From NCBI GenBank assembly GCA_030533445.1, contig CM060071.1, positions 1,178,001 through 1,242,000 of the forward strand: 64,000 nucleotides of DNA, written 5' to 3'. Source of the stretch: Cyprinodon diabolis. Taxonomy: Eukaryota > Chordata > Actinopteri > Cyprinodontiformes > Cyprinodontidae. The position numbers and the translations under genes were made by a program. Below, piece by piece: positions 10,938 through 21,604 of the stretch; the stretch's first letter is position 1; each line of letters starts with the position of its first letter. The notes beneath the pieces were generated by a model, which was given only the letters and a program-made list of their open reading frames with translations, made no database searches and was not told the DNA's origin.

Positions 10938-11470
10938 AGTTGTTGTTGATATGAACACACGGCCCTCTCCCTGGCTCTTATCGCTGAGTTTAGATTTCCG
11001 GTAAGAAATATTGTGAGCCCTTCCAGGCTAACGGCAAATCCGGTATGGATGAGTTAAGCCATTACTCGTCAGGATGATAGTGCAGCAGTTACTGATCTCC
11101 TTTGAAGAGAGTTTGAGTTGAAGATGATAATTTTTTTTTGTCTAGACAACAGCAGACGTAGGAGGGCAGGAGTGAAGGGAGTAGCGGTCTGTGGGGATTC
11201 ACTCTTAACTTCGCTATTAGCCTGCCTCTGCAGCCACGCTTCCACAGCCTTGCACACCTTTTTTTCTCCAAGCACTCCGAAGCTTTTTAAGAAGTCAAGG
11301 CTGGCTTTATTTACGACTCCAGAAAAAACACTTGAGGACCTTAGCCCCAGCAGGCACAGGTGGCCATAGGTACATAGTATGCATAGTTTGTAGCATTCTA
11401 GGCGGCATTTTTTGTAGAATTATCGAAAGCTGATGTAGGGGCTGCATTTGGGTGCCGCCATCATGAGTTT
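10938..11470 (-). mobile_element. Rex1-like LINE fragment A, 5' part
   Basis: Minus-strand sequence matching the 5' part of the fuller copy at 24619-25000: a frame around 11275-11090 encodes a K/R-rich start and the LRLLLSRQKKI region that parallels LPPILLSNLRSLDNKMDN in the other copy. Both are followed upstream by the shared stretch gtttgtagcatt. The element is non-functional. Confidence 0.65.
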
Positions 11471-12050
11471 TTGACCTACACAGTTCATCTGTTTAGGCAG
11501 CAGTATTAATGCACATCATTTGCCTGTAGGGTTGTAACAAGACTTGTAAAAGAACACAAATGTATACATGCTATATTAGATAAAACAGATATTTTAAAGT
11601 GAAACAGAAAAAAAAACTTGCTGTATTACTTTAAAGGATAAAAACATTGGCTCCTATTAAAACTAAACATCCTCAATTAACAGATGCAGCCATAGAGAAT
11701 CTGTCATTTTTAATTAAACGATTTAGAAGGATGACTATGGGGCCATTTTTACAATATTTTTTTGTATCTTTGTTGCTTCTGCATTCATCTTTTTCATTAA
11801 CTTTATGTGTTTAAAGAAGTTTTATGTTTCTTAAGTAGTAATTAACTGCATGTACTCTGTTACAGATGCTCTGTTACATTATTTTGTTTACAACAGCTAA
11901 AGAATCCAAACGTTCGTCCTGTCTCTCTTCTGCATGTGGTACTCAGATCAACTGTGCGCACCTCCAGCTGCATAGTTGGTGAGAGCGTGCTGATGAGTAG
12001 GGGTGGACACGAGGCGGACAGAGCTTTTTAAGAAAGAAGACAATATTAGA
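11471..12050. other. No gene seen; AT-rich
   Basis: I find no coding potential or recognisable repeat boundary here, apart from oligo-A/T runs. The L1 coding remnant becomes recognisable after about 12060. Confidence 0.5.
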
Positions 12051-12059
12051 CAATATTAA

Positions 12060-12942
12060 CATCAGCTCTTCCCTGACAGCATGGTGGGAATTATCCTGTG
12101 CAGTCCTACACCCATCTGGAACAACCCTGACAAAACAATAATAAACTTTCCGTACTGGAAGAATAAAGGTATTAACTATCTGGATCATTTATTTGAAGGT
12201 ACGGAGTTTATCACATTTGCTTAATTAAATTTGCAATATGGCATTAACAAAAATAAATTCTTAGAATATGAGCAAATTAAAGCTATAATTAGAAGCAAAT
12301 TTAAGCATATTGATGGAAGTTTAGAAATTCCAACTAATATATTAGAGTTCCTAGATTTAAACCCCCCAAAACTACTGTCTAAGTTATACAGGACACTGAC
12401 TAAACTGGGTGATACAATATCTCTTCCTATTACTAAATGGGAGGAGGATTTATCAGCCAGCCTTGAACAAAACATCTGGTCTCAGATATTTCTAACAACT
12501 TTTAACATGACTGGAAACCCCAATTTACAATTAATACAACAGAAAATCCTCCACAGAGTGCACTATACAGGTCTAAGATTTTTCAAGATGGGTCTTGCAC
12601 AATCTATTATCTGTGCACAGGCTATCAACTTGATAATTATATTCACGCGTTATGGTTATGTACGCCGGTTCAGATGTTCTGGGTAAATGTATATAAGCAC
12701 TTATCACTGTGCCTGGGTTGTAAAATCTCACTTTCCCCTTCAGTTTGCTTGCTGGGTGACTTTGAGGGAAGCTCTCTGGGAAAAAAATCAGTTTGCATGG
12801 CCTTCATTGCATTATGTATCGCAAAGAAAACTATCCTCATGAATTGGAAAAGTAAGGATAAACTCAGCATCATTCAGTATAGAGATCTGTTGTTGGGTCA
12901 TATAAATCTTGAGACAGCATCTGCATCCCCATCAGACTGATG
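12060..12942 (+). pseudogene. L1-clade LINE ORF2, C-terminal part
   Basis: Plus-strand remnant of the end of an L1-type ORF2. Segments read WNNPDKTIINFPYWKNKGI, then (12231-12600) KFLEYEQIKAIIRSKF ... KLYRTLTKLG ... ITKWEEDL ... LQLIQQKILHRVHYT, then (12674-12940) VCLLGDFEGSS ... FIALCIAKKTILMNWKS, ending at a TGA at 12938-12940. There is an in-frame stop near 12222 and a frameshift near 12650. The order and wording fit fish L1 (Swimmer-type) ORF2 downstream of the RT. GC-rich 3' UTR sequence follows directly. Confidence 0.8.
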
Positions 12943-13228
12943 TCTCTGGGCTCCCTTCATCGGCTCCATCACTTGGTGTAGTGGGGAGCTGTGGGCAACG
13001 TCCTACAGGAAGCGGGGGCTAGTTTTGGGGTTCTTGGGTCCTGGAAGGCTCGGGGGGCACTCGGAGTGGGGTGCCTGGCGGGTCTGACCCCGGGGTATTT
13101 TACCCCCTTTGGGGTGGGGCTTGGGATGCCACGGGGCATCCTACAGCGGCCGCTTGTGGTGCTCTCAGGGGGGTTCTGTTGTGGCGGACGTGGGCTGCTG
13201 GCCTGGTAGCTGTGCTGCTGCTGGGTGG

Positions 13229-13926
13229 CAGTGTTGCCAACTCCTCAGAAAGGAAAGTAGCTATTGGCTGTGCTAGAAGTCGCTAGAAGTCGCTGAATGA
13301 TGTCATTGCCTAATTTGCATAATATATATATTTTTTTTCAACTTTTTTTTTTATTTAACTTTTTCTTTTTTCCCTTGTGGTCCACTAAGGACCTTAAAAA
13401 TCATGCTAAAACATGAACATTTTGAACCATAACATTTTTTTTACATTACATTAACAATCTAAATGGGAAAAAAAGACTATAAAGAATCAATGACAATGTG
13501 AGCAAATGTTAATTATTGATTTTTTTTTCTTTAACTAATAAGAATTCCCTGCACACACACAGGCTGTGCATGCCTGCTCACAGAAAGAGTGGATCATGGT
13601 CATGTTGGTCAAGGCTCTCTATGGCAGGTTCAGCAACTGAGGGAGCTGACTCCAGAGTGATCAACCTCTGCCATCAAAACCCGGCGCATGCGCGCGGTTC
13701 TTTTGCTGTCTGGACGCTGAGGGAAAACATGCTGTGTCTCTGACTGTGGCGCTGAGAGGGACATCTGCGGAAGCGGGAAAACGGGGTTGGGGGGGGGGAG
13801 GCGCCCCACGGCAGACACCAGAAAAGTCGCTAGATTTGTCGCCAGTCGCTTTTTTGAAAAAGAGTCGCTGGAGGGGTCTGAAAAGTCGCTAAATATAGCG
13901 AGAAAGTCGCTGAGTTGGCAACACTG
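13229..13926. mobile_element. hAT-type MITE, 698 bp, with exact TSD
   Basis: 15-bp terminal inverted repeats, CAGTGTTGCCAACTC on the left and GAGTTGGCAACACTG on the right. They are flanked by identical 8-bp duplications CTGGGTGG at 13221-13228 and 13927-13934. The interior contains several AGTCGCT/AGCGACT repeats near both ends and no transposase. A second, partial and inverted copy lies at 54717-55030. Confidence 0.93.
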
Positions 13927-15185
13927 CTGGGTGGGTCTGGGGTCCCGTTGCCCTCGGGTGGGTGCGCTGGAGGGGCATTGGGGGTTCGGAATCTGTGGGG
14001 AATGCTGCTTGGGGTCTGGACCAGTGTACGCCCGACTGTCCAGCCCTGCCGCGGCCTTTGGTGTGCTGGGAGGCCTCGGACCCTGTTGGTCCGGGGGGGG
14101 GGCATGGACATTAACACCTTATGGCAGATGCTTCAGGGGTTTGTGCTCTTCTCGTCGGGGAAAGGGAGGAAAGGGGAGTGGGAATGATCTCAGCCTGGAT
14201 GTCTTTTGTCGCTTGTGTGTTAAGAGGTTTGAATGTTAATGTAGGGGAGGGATTACATCTCCGGTGGGCGGGCAGGGGTGGCGTTGGAGGGATGAGGATT
14301 TTAGAATGGCTTCGGGTCTGGCTCCCTGGCTCGGTACTGGTCCGTGCTGTTGCCTGGTGGGGGCTTCGTCTGGGATGGACCCCAATTTTATTTTGCATTT
14401 TAGACACTTCCATCCACAACATTTTCACAACACACATCTATGTAGGGCGTTGGCTGGGGGCGTTGGGGTCAAGGCCACCTGGGGGGGCTTATTTCATGGG
14501 CCTCACCACAGTCATCTCCCCCCATTCCCTCTCGAACTTAGACATTGAGGGTTGTCGATTGGGAGGGTGCGCTGGCACTGCCTGTCTCCCAGAGGGGAGG
14601 TGGACTGTGCTGGACACCCCCTTTAGGTAGTCCCAGTTTTAATTACACCTGGTCATGGTCATGGTCTTCTCACACTCCTGTTCCCTGGCTGCCACCCGGA
14701 GTCTGGGGCCTAGAGGAAGAGTGAAGTGCCTGGTCCGTGGTCTTGGTGGGGGGCTGCTGCGGGGGGGTGGCCTGCTGATGGCGGGGCTGTCACTTCTGCT
14801 CTCCCCAAAGAAGGTTGGAGGGAGGGGCATGCAGTGGCTGGGGGAATTAGTTAGGGGGGGGGTGGGGGAGCTCTTGTTGGGTGGGCTGTGCGGGACATGT
14901 GGGTCTGGTCCGAGTGCGGGGTGGGGGGGACTCGAAGCAGGAACGAGATGGGTTGGTGTGGCGGATTCACCGCTCCCCTCCCACCCATCCGGATTTTAGG
15001 TTACTTATTGGGTCATCCGATAATCTCGGCACCAACCACCGGTGCCGCCAGTTTTTGGTCCTGGTATTACTGGATGTGAGTGTTATGTGTGAATGTGCGT
15101 CCGTGTTGCTGGTTTTTTTTTCTCTGTGTGGTGTGAGTGTGGGCACTAGGGTGGGAAGGTGTGATTGAATGAGTGAGAATTATTT

Positions 15186-15430
15186 TTTTGGGTTTTTTTC
15201 TCTCCCAGGTTGGGGTCTGAACTGCTCCCTCTCCCAAGAACATCTCAAGTCTTCGCCAGTTGTGGAGCCCATTCCCCCCGTCCTGACTGGCTCATTCGTG
15301 GCGGCTTCTCCGCCCCATCCAGGCCCCGGCCGGCCGGTCTTGGGGTCCCTTTGGGCGTTGGGGGCTTTGGGTTTCCCAGAGCTGGACTCAGTGCTCTGAT
15401 TTAGTGCCTCTTCGGCTCTCCAGACCACTA
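15186..15430 (+). repeat. Repeat of the 9548 and 10430 GC-rich segments
   Basis: Starts with CTCCCAGGTTGGGGTCTGAA as at 9558. It includes cttggggtccctttgggcgt and a ggactca end as at 10470-10522. It marks the 3' part of the L1-type UTR unit. Confidence 0.7.
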
Positions 15431-15850
15431 TTGAGCATTTTCCCTTTGGATAAACTTTACATGTACAAGTGCACTCTCACAAACAACTACAGGTGTTAAG
15501 TTCCAGGTACTCAGAGATTCACTTCCATACAGAAAGCCCATATTCTTTTCTTCAATAAATAATACTACTTCAGTGATAGTATCTAGGTATTACTTTATTG
15601 TATGTCTCGCACCATGTCTGTTGGTTGTGCTGTTTTTTTACATCTGTTTGCAGGTGATGAAGCAGACTGAAAATGTTTTATTACCTCCCTTTTATTTCCT
15701 CTTTCTTTCATCTTTTCTCCTTTTTTTCTGTTTTTCCTCTTCTGTTCTACTTACATTGCAGTTTCCATATAATCTGTAAAACTCAATGCAAAATTATAAT
15801 AAAGCAAATTATATGCATGAAACAAGCAGAACATTATGGCAATAGCCCTA
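15431..15850. other. No gene seen
   Basis: Pyrimidine-rich and AT-rich sequence with no convincing coding frame. A repeat related to the RecQ-bearing element begins at about 15860. Confidence 0.45.
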
Positions 15851-15859
15851 CTGCTCCAC

Positions 15860-16435
15860 TTGTGAAAGTGAAATCTGTGGGGCTCTTTTTTAACCTGACT
15901 TCGCCAGATGGATTTCCTCCGCATATCCATATGGAAACCGTCCGTAGAAATAATTTTGGGAAGGGGCGAAAATACTGGTTAGCTGATTGGCCTATGTTGG
16001 TGATAGACGGGCCAAATAAACCAATCAGAAAAACGAAGCATATGACGTAACAGAGCGACGACGAAGAGGAGCCAATTGATAGATCAAACTCTTGCCGAAA
16101 CTAGTCGGGAGAAGAGCAAAAACATCTTTTCCTCTGAGAAAAGCCTCCAGAGCAGTGTTTTGCTCTTCTTTCAGTGAAGAAATACTCTGTAATTCCGATA
16201 AAACTTGCTCGATAGCCACGCTAATGCTAGTTTCATCGGCTGAAGCCGCCATGTTCTTTAGACTGAACTGTCGTGCTTCTCGTTGAGTCACACCTCAACC
16301 AGCCTCAAAGCTAACGCTGATTGGACGTTCGTTTGGTGAACGGCTCCAAATTTTCTTCAACAGAGAGTCTCCAGACTGATTAGCGAGTAAAATCTTGAAA
16401 GCTTGCGAGATCAGGATGGTCTCACGAGGCTAGCT
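15860..16435 (-). mobile_element. Dispersed repeat carrying a RecQ-helicase-like start
   Basis: This stretch has promoter-like GC-rich sequence and a minus-strand ORF start. One end reads CTAGCCTCGTGAGACCATCC (minus strand, near 16430), the other contains cttcgccagatggatttcct (15900). I recognise these as common fish interspersed sequences but cannot name the family. No convincing inverted repeats or target duplication were found. Confidence 0.45.
16025..16252 (-). pseudogene. RecQ-like helicase N-terminal fragment
   Basis: From an ATG at 16250-16252 the product begins MAASADETS. After a leader of about 35 residues it reads LKEEQNTALEAFLRGKDVFA, then LLPTSFGKSLIYQLAPL, which matches RecQ-family helicase motifs 0 and I (Walker A, here PTSFGKS instead of the usual PTGGGKS). 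The similarity stops right after motif I and the frame ends at 16025. It has no DEAD box or later motifs, so it cannot be a working helicase. It may be a non-autonomous derivative of a helicase-bearing transposon or a 5' piece of a retrocopy. Confidence 0.5.
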
Positions 16436-16439
16436 CTTT

Positions 16440-17035
16440 TTAGCATCAAGACAATTATTTTTATTGCCACATTGCCAGACACAACACTGTACAAAACAAA
16501 AAAAAAGGACATTGCACTTTGGGCATTTATGTGGTAACTCTGATAGCATTTCTTTTAAGTGTGCTTTCTAACATTCAAGTTTCAAATTATTTTTTCAAAT
16601 TAGTTTTAGCTTGGCAACAGGGGAAAAGGAATTGAGGTCCATCTTCTTGAGCGGATGTGACTTTTTATAATTCTTATATCAAAGAGCGGTATACATTTTT
16701 TAAAAATAATTAATTAGCCTAATATGAGGACTTATATGAATTTGATCTTTTTGCAGTTTTTTTGCAGTGTGTGATTCTCAGAGAAAACACCTTTATCTAG
16801 GCCTTGGGTGCTGTTAATTGTTTTTGTCTTCCAGAGCTTGGACTGTTACCATGGTGACAACAGCTTTCTTTTCCAGTAGCCATCGGAAAAGGGGAGGGTG
16901 TAGTTATATCCAAGAGCAGTCATTCCCAGCCTTGGAGTCCTGACCACATTTTTGGAAAAATATGAAAATATAAATAACAAGAGATTGGAGAACAGGCTTT
17001 TTATTACACAAAAGTAGTTTCACTTGGCCCTAACT
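16440..17035. other. No gene seen
   Basis: AT-rich sequence with no supported coding frame or clear repeat boundary. Confidence 0.4.
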
Positions 17036-17037
17036 TG

Positions 17038-17038
17038 A

Positions 17039-17076
<38 letters not shown>

Positions 17077-17085
17077 TCTCTCTCT
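17038..17085. repeat. (TC)n microsatellite
   Basis: About 48 bp of TC dinucleotides with one TG interruption. Confidence 0.95.
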
Positions 17086-17517
17086 GCTGCCGGCTGTTAC
17101 ATAGCTGGAGTGACGGCTGCAGAAATAGATCGCAGACAGTCTAAAATGAAAGAACTTAAACTTTACTATTTGGCTACCTAAACACTTTACAAGTAAGGGT
17201 CATTAAATCCTCAAAATTTACTTCATCGATGCATTTGTATTATATTCTGCTCTTTGTGTTGGAGATTGTGGTCAGCGAATCAGCATGGTGTTGGAGGTGG
17301 CTGGGAAAATAAATGAATAAATGGAAAAGCTGTGTATCTGTGTGCACTGATCGAGATGGACCTATACATGGGGCAAGAAAAGGTTTGAGGGCCTGTGTTT
17401 TGGAGGTAGCCACCAATATGAAATTTCTGCACTAAATGATCCACAGAGATGCACCTGCCAATATGTGTCAAGGGCCAGAGCATTTTGATTTTCTTCATAC
17501 AAGATTAATATTGTTAA

Positions 17518-17799
17518 TTGTTAACATTGTTCATTTTATTAAATGCCAATCAGTGCAAAGCAGAATTTTTGCCAAGCTGTCATGAAATAGGATCAGACTA
17601 TGAAGCACTTCTTTCAGAGGTTAGGTGGCTTTCTCATTGCAAAGTTTTAACGAGGCTCTTGGAAGTGCCTGACAGTTGCCTGACAGACCCAATTTTGGGT
17701 GCGAGCCTTGCATATTTCGCCAGCATTTTTGAAAAAATAAGCAGCTTCAATCTGTCTCTAAAAGTTTCAAACATAGAAGTACCTTTTCTCTCTAATTAA
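17518..17799 (+). pseudogene. hAT transposase fragment (ZBED5/FAM200-like)
   Basis: The 93-codon frame contains EVRWLSHCKVLTRLLEVPD and DPILGASLAYFASIFEKI...FNLSLKVSN. This matches the conserved EVRWLS(R/H)GKVL block and the following LAYLADIFEKLN.FNLSLQG block of hAT transposases of the Charlie/ZBED5-FAM200 type. No BED finger and no C-terminal dimerisation domain are present, so this is a short internal piece. No terminal repeats were found around it. Confidence 0.7.
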
Positions 17800-17859
17800 G
17801 TCACAGCAGTTTAGAGAAAGTTGGAGCAGTAGGCTGCGTGAGTGGATGGGGGAGGCGTT

Positions 17860-18270
17860 GTGTTCACGGAGCTGGATGACTTTATGTTAAGTTACAAAAT
17901 AACCATTTAAACTATCAAACAAATTATTGCCTCTCACCTCAGGAGCCTCATTGCATGTTTCAGTAAGTATTCCCCAAATTATGACACACCGGAAAAGTGA
18001 GATTGGATACCCCAACCTTGCACCTTTTTCACCGCGCATCACCTTTCATCAGAGCTGCAGGAAAGCCTGCTCGATCTCTCATCTGATCGCACAATACAGA
18101 CTGCTTTCCATGCATGTTTGCTGGAAGAGTTCTGGCTGTTAAAAGGGTAGGCATCACAGCCAAAAGCTGCAACTGACGTATTGTTTCCATTTGTATGCAC
18201 ATATCTTGGCTGCAGCAAGAGGATTGATTATGTGAGCATAAATAAGGCAACTCCTTCAAGCCGTCTAAAT
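17860..18270. other. No gene seen
   Basis: No coding sequence or classifiable repeat could be supported here. Confidence 0.35.
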
Positions 18271-18279
18271 TTTCACATA

Positions 18280-19565
18280 CCCAGAAGTTCTGGGCAGAGG
18301 AGGAGTACCAACAATCTTTCAGTCTGGCTTGCTGATTACTTCAACGGCATTTAATACTTACAACTCTTTTGAACATTTAACCCTTAATTTTCCTCATCCA
18401 AATTGCAAATCAAGGAAACTTCTTTTTGTAACTTTGTATCGTCCACCCGGTCCTTATTCTAAATGTTTAGATGTGTTTTCATAGTTCCTTTCTGATTTGG
18501 TATTAAATACTGACAGGGTCATCATAGAGGGGGATTTTAACACCCATGCTGACATTGAAGGTGATAGCTTAAGAGCAGCCTTTAATGCTATCTTAGATTA
18601 TATTGGCTTTGTTCATCATGTGAATAGTCCAACACATTTTCATCTTCATAGTTTGGATCTTGTGCTGACATACGGCATAGAATGTGAAGAAACAGTATTT
18701 CCTCACAATCCTGTCCTCTCTGGCCACTTTTTAATAACCTTCAGGATTATTTAAATAGAGTTCTTTACGGCTGTATAAGGTGACCCTTTCTAAAGCAAGA
18801 GCAGCATATTTCTCCTCATTAAAGGTATACTATGCAACCGGTGTGGATTTTCCAGCGAGGCTCCCCCCAGAGGGCGAAAGTAAAAGTGTACTGTTGTAAA
18901 TATGCACAGCTTTTCTCCTGGTTTCTCCGTCAAGCCAGGCGTGGTTGTTTTGAGCTTAGCAGACAGTCGAACGCAACGCATGACTAACACAGTGAAAGTA
19001 TGAACATGCACACAGAGAGAGAGAAACCATTCCAATGTTACTTAGAATCGCATCAGCAGAAACGCGAGGTCCGCGTCAGCCTTGCAGCCTTCTTTTTATT
19101 TTAGCTCTCGCCATTCGGAAAAAGCTTGCCCGATGTTCACCTGTGTACGACTCCTCTCTCTGTCCGGAGCCCTTTTCCTCTTTCTTGCCTGCTCCGAAAT
19201 GGGCTTTCGCTGTTTTCACGCTGGTTCCGCCATAATAACTGCACAAAGATCGCCACTGTGCTAGCAACGAGCATGCTTTTAACTGGGGGCGTGTAGCAGT
19301 TCTCGCCGTAAAGCAAGACCGACTCTCACGAGACTTCTGAGCCTGTGGGTGCGGGCCGAGGGCTCCTGCAATTGCAAGTGCGGTATTTCCCCCACAGACC
19401 ACCATGGCGGCCGAGAATACCTTTGTTCAACCTGAAATGACTCATTTAATCATCCAAAACGTTATGGAACACATTAATTAACTGAAAAATGTTGCATAGT
19501 GTGCCTTTAATAAAGGAGAATAAGAATAATCCTAGCGTAGGAGCCATAATGATAGGTGTGCATGT
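18280..19565 (+). mobile_element. L2-clade LINE fragment, split by a TIR element
   Basis: Plus-strand APE endonuclease part: LLFVTLYRPPGPYS at about 18420, a frameshift or stop near 18480, then (18497-18754) IIEGDFNTHAD, FVHHVNSPTHFHLHSLDLVL and SGHFLITF. These are the GDFN, SLDLVL and (D/G)HF motifs of L2/CR1-type endonucleases. The linker continues as SKARAAYFSSL up to 18817 and resumes after the inserted element. Bridging across the insertion with one AT removed gives the expected LIKENKNNP wording of L2 linkers. Degenerate. Confidence 0.75.
18820..19509. mobile_element. 690-bp TIR element with 2-bp AT duplication
   Basis: Left end TAAAGGTATACTATGCAAC and right end GTTGCATAGTGTGCCTTTA form an 18/19 inverted repeat with few mismatches. 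It is flanked by AT at 18818-18819 and 19510-19511. Excising the element plus one AT restores the reading frame of the surrounding L2 LINE, which fixes the boundaries. A 2-bp AT target duplication is known for ISL2EU-type transposons, so that family is my guess. It has no transposase. Confidence 0.8.
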
Positions 19566-19619
19566 CTATGTATCACGTGGGCGTATTTGCTGCGTTGACA
19601 CATGTGGTGACAGCTAATT

Positions 19620-21604
19620 GCTTAAACAGAGGTTGCAGAAACTTTTTACAACGATTATAACACTTTTATAAAGGAGCTCCTGATCAAAGGCTATGCTGAG
19701 AAGTTTCCAGGGAAGGAGTTAGATTGCGCTGATGGAAAGATTTGATATATTCCAAACCATGGAGTTTACCATCCCACAAAAGGAACATCACTGAATGCTC
19801 AACTGCTCCAAGGCCCTAATCTTACGAGCTCTCTGATTGGAGTTGTGACTCGCTTCAGAAAGGAAGCTGTTGTGAAAATGGCCGACATTGAGTCTGGATG
19901 AGCAATAGACCAAATGTACTAAATGTACTAAATGTACTAAAAACCACTTACCAGAAGAGAAATACTTTCAACCATTGCTTCCATTTATGATCCTCTTGGA
20001 ATGCTGAGCCCAGGGACTTTGACAGCACAGGAAATCCTGAGAGACCTCTTCAGGATAGCATTAGGATGGGATGAGACTTAACACGAGTCAGTCTTGAAGA
20101 GCTGGTAGAAATTACTAAAACAGCTCCATTTGTTGGGCAAATTTGAGGTCAGTTGGTGTCTCAAAACCATCAATTTTGGAAAGACCCAGACAGCACAGCT
20201 GCATCATTTCTGTGACGCCAGTGAGGATAGATACGGAGCAGTTACTTACTTGGTGTTGAAGAACCAGAATTCTGAAATGCATTGTACTTTTGTAATGGGA
20301 AAATCTTGAGTTGCTTCTCTTAAATCTGTAACCTTCCCTAGGATGGGGCTAAAATCTGCATCTATGGCAAGCAGTATGGATGTACTGTGGAGAAGGGAGC
20401 TCCAAAAAGGAGTACATTAAAAAGTAACATTAAAAATGAGACCTCACGCTATAAAGTATTTATGTCCAACATAGTCTCACAAATTCTCAAGGTATCTGAT
20501 GCCAAACAATTAGGGTTGTCAAAAGTATCGATATTCAAAAAAGTATCGATACTGAAACGTTGTATCCGGATACAATACTCGTTTTTAAAAGTATCGATAC
20601 AGTGCCACCACCAGTGTCAACTAAGCAGTCATTCATCTAAAGTGCAGAATAGAGGACAATGCACTTTCTGAACACTGTGTGATTGAATAATTCTGTGCAC
20701 TTTTCAGTTTCAGACTTTTTTTTTGTAACAGGTGCAGCTGCTGAGAATTATTTTTGTTTCTTAACCGGTTTGGCTAGTGTCATTGTTATGTGTGCAAAGC
20801 ATAGCCAAGGAAGGAACACTTAATTTTAATTTATCAAGCTTGCTTAATATTGTGCACAGCATACAACCTTTATTGTATTTATTTATTGTATTTTATTTAT
20901 TAATGAAAATATTTCTGTGGAATTTTGGAGTCTTTGTTTTTATCCTTGTGGTATCGAAAATGGTATCGAGTATCGAATATTTTCCTTAGTATCTGTATCG
21001 AGTTGAAAAGTTTAGTATCGTGACAACCCTACAAACAATGGAGATATGTGGACGGTGCTAGTAACCCAGCACACATAGCCTCCAGGGTAGTGAAAGCTGA
21101 TGCATTGATCGAACATCCTGCATGGTTGTCAGGACCTCAGTTCTTGCTGCAGCCTCTGAGTGAGTGGCCTGTCAGTCCACAAAATATCAGTGTGCTGTCA
21201 CCTGAAGATCCTGAGGTAAAGTGGTTAAACCCATACATACAGAAGAAGAGCCTCTGTCTCGCCTGATCCAGTATTTTTCCTCCTGGATACGTTTAAAGAG
21301 ATCTGTTGCATGGATTCTGAAAATAAAGAACTGGCTTCTGTCCTGTATAGCGAAGAGGAGACAGTTACATCTGTCCCTGGCAAAGTCTGACCTCATTGGA
21401 GAGCAAATAGAGTCCTCCATAAAAGAGGAGATGAAAAACTTCAGAAAATATACTGTGACCAAGCTACTCATGGTGGAAGCTTTGGACAAGGCTGAATTGG
21501 CCATAGTTAAATATTGTCAGCAAAAGCAATTTCCTGAGGAATTCGCCAGTTTAGAGAAAGGAAAACCCATTAAAGTATCTAGCAATCTTCGGAAGCTCTG
21601 TCCA
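19620..21604 (+). pseudogene. BEL/Pao LTR-retrotransposon pol remnant
   Basis: Plus-strand pieces of a BEL/Pao pol with many stops and deletions. About 19700-19900: RT region with [28 protein letters not shown] and [15 protein letters not shown]. About 19960-20280: later RT and RNase H-like region with TIASIYDPLGMLSPGTLTA-type wording and HHFCDASEDRYGAV. From 21040: the RYVDGASNPAHIASR block and PQFLLQPLSEWP. 21221-21604: integrase-proximal region with AELAIVKYCQQKQFPEEF. The copy lacks gag and LTRs in this window and is split by a hAT MITE at 20511-21031. No intact protein. Confidence 0.8.
20511..21031. mobile_element. hAT-type MITE, 521 bp, exact TSD
   Basis: Ends are TAGGGTTGTCAAAAGTATCG and GTATCGTGACAACCCTA (imperfect TIR with a TAGGGTTGTCA core). 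Identical 8-bp duplications CAAACAAT lie at 20503-20510 and 21032-21039. Multiple GTATCGATAC palindromic motifs lie near both ends. Non-coding; inserted in the BEL/Pao remnant. Confidence 0.93.

Larger units (their letters stand above)
12943..15430 (+). mobile_element. GC-rich 3' UTR region of the L1-type LINE
   Basis: Long G-rich plus-strand region right after the L1 ORF2 stop, interrupted by a hAT MITE at 13229-13926. Similar pieces occur at 9548-10535. Several long open frames (for example 14121-14630) arise from the scarcity of stops in GC-rich DNA and lack any protein signature. The end is at about 15400-15470. Confidence 0.65.

Noticed and set aside
13787..14239. 150-codon frame across the right end of the hAT MITE into L1 UTR
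   Set aside because: Crosses a defined transposon boundary with exact TSD; compositional.
14121..14630. 169-codon plus-strand open frame and many neighbours at 12.9-15.4 kb
   Set aside because: They lie in the GC-rich L1 3' UTR region where stops are rare by composition; no domain, no conserved wording, overlapping frames on both strands.
19035..19405. Opposing frames in 19.0-19.4 kb, one containing a CCATGGCGGCC start-like context
   Set aside because: Lie inside the short TIR element and have no recognisable protein content.
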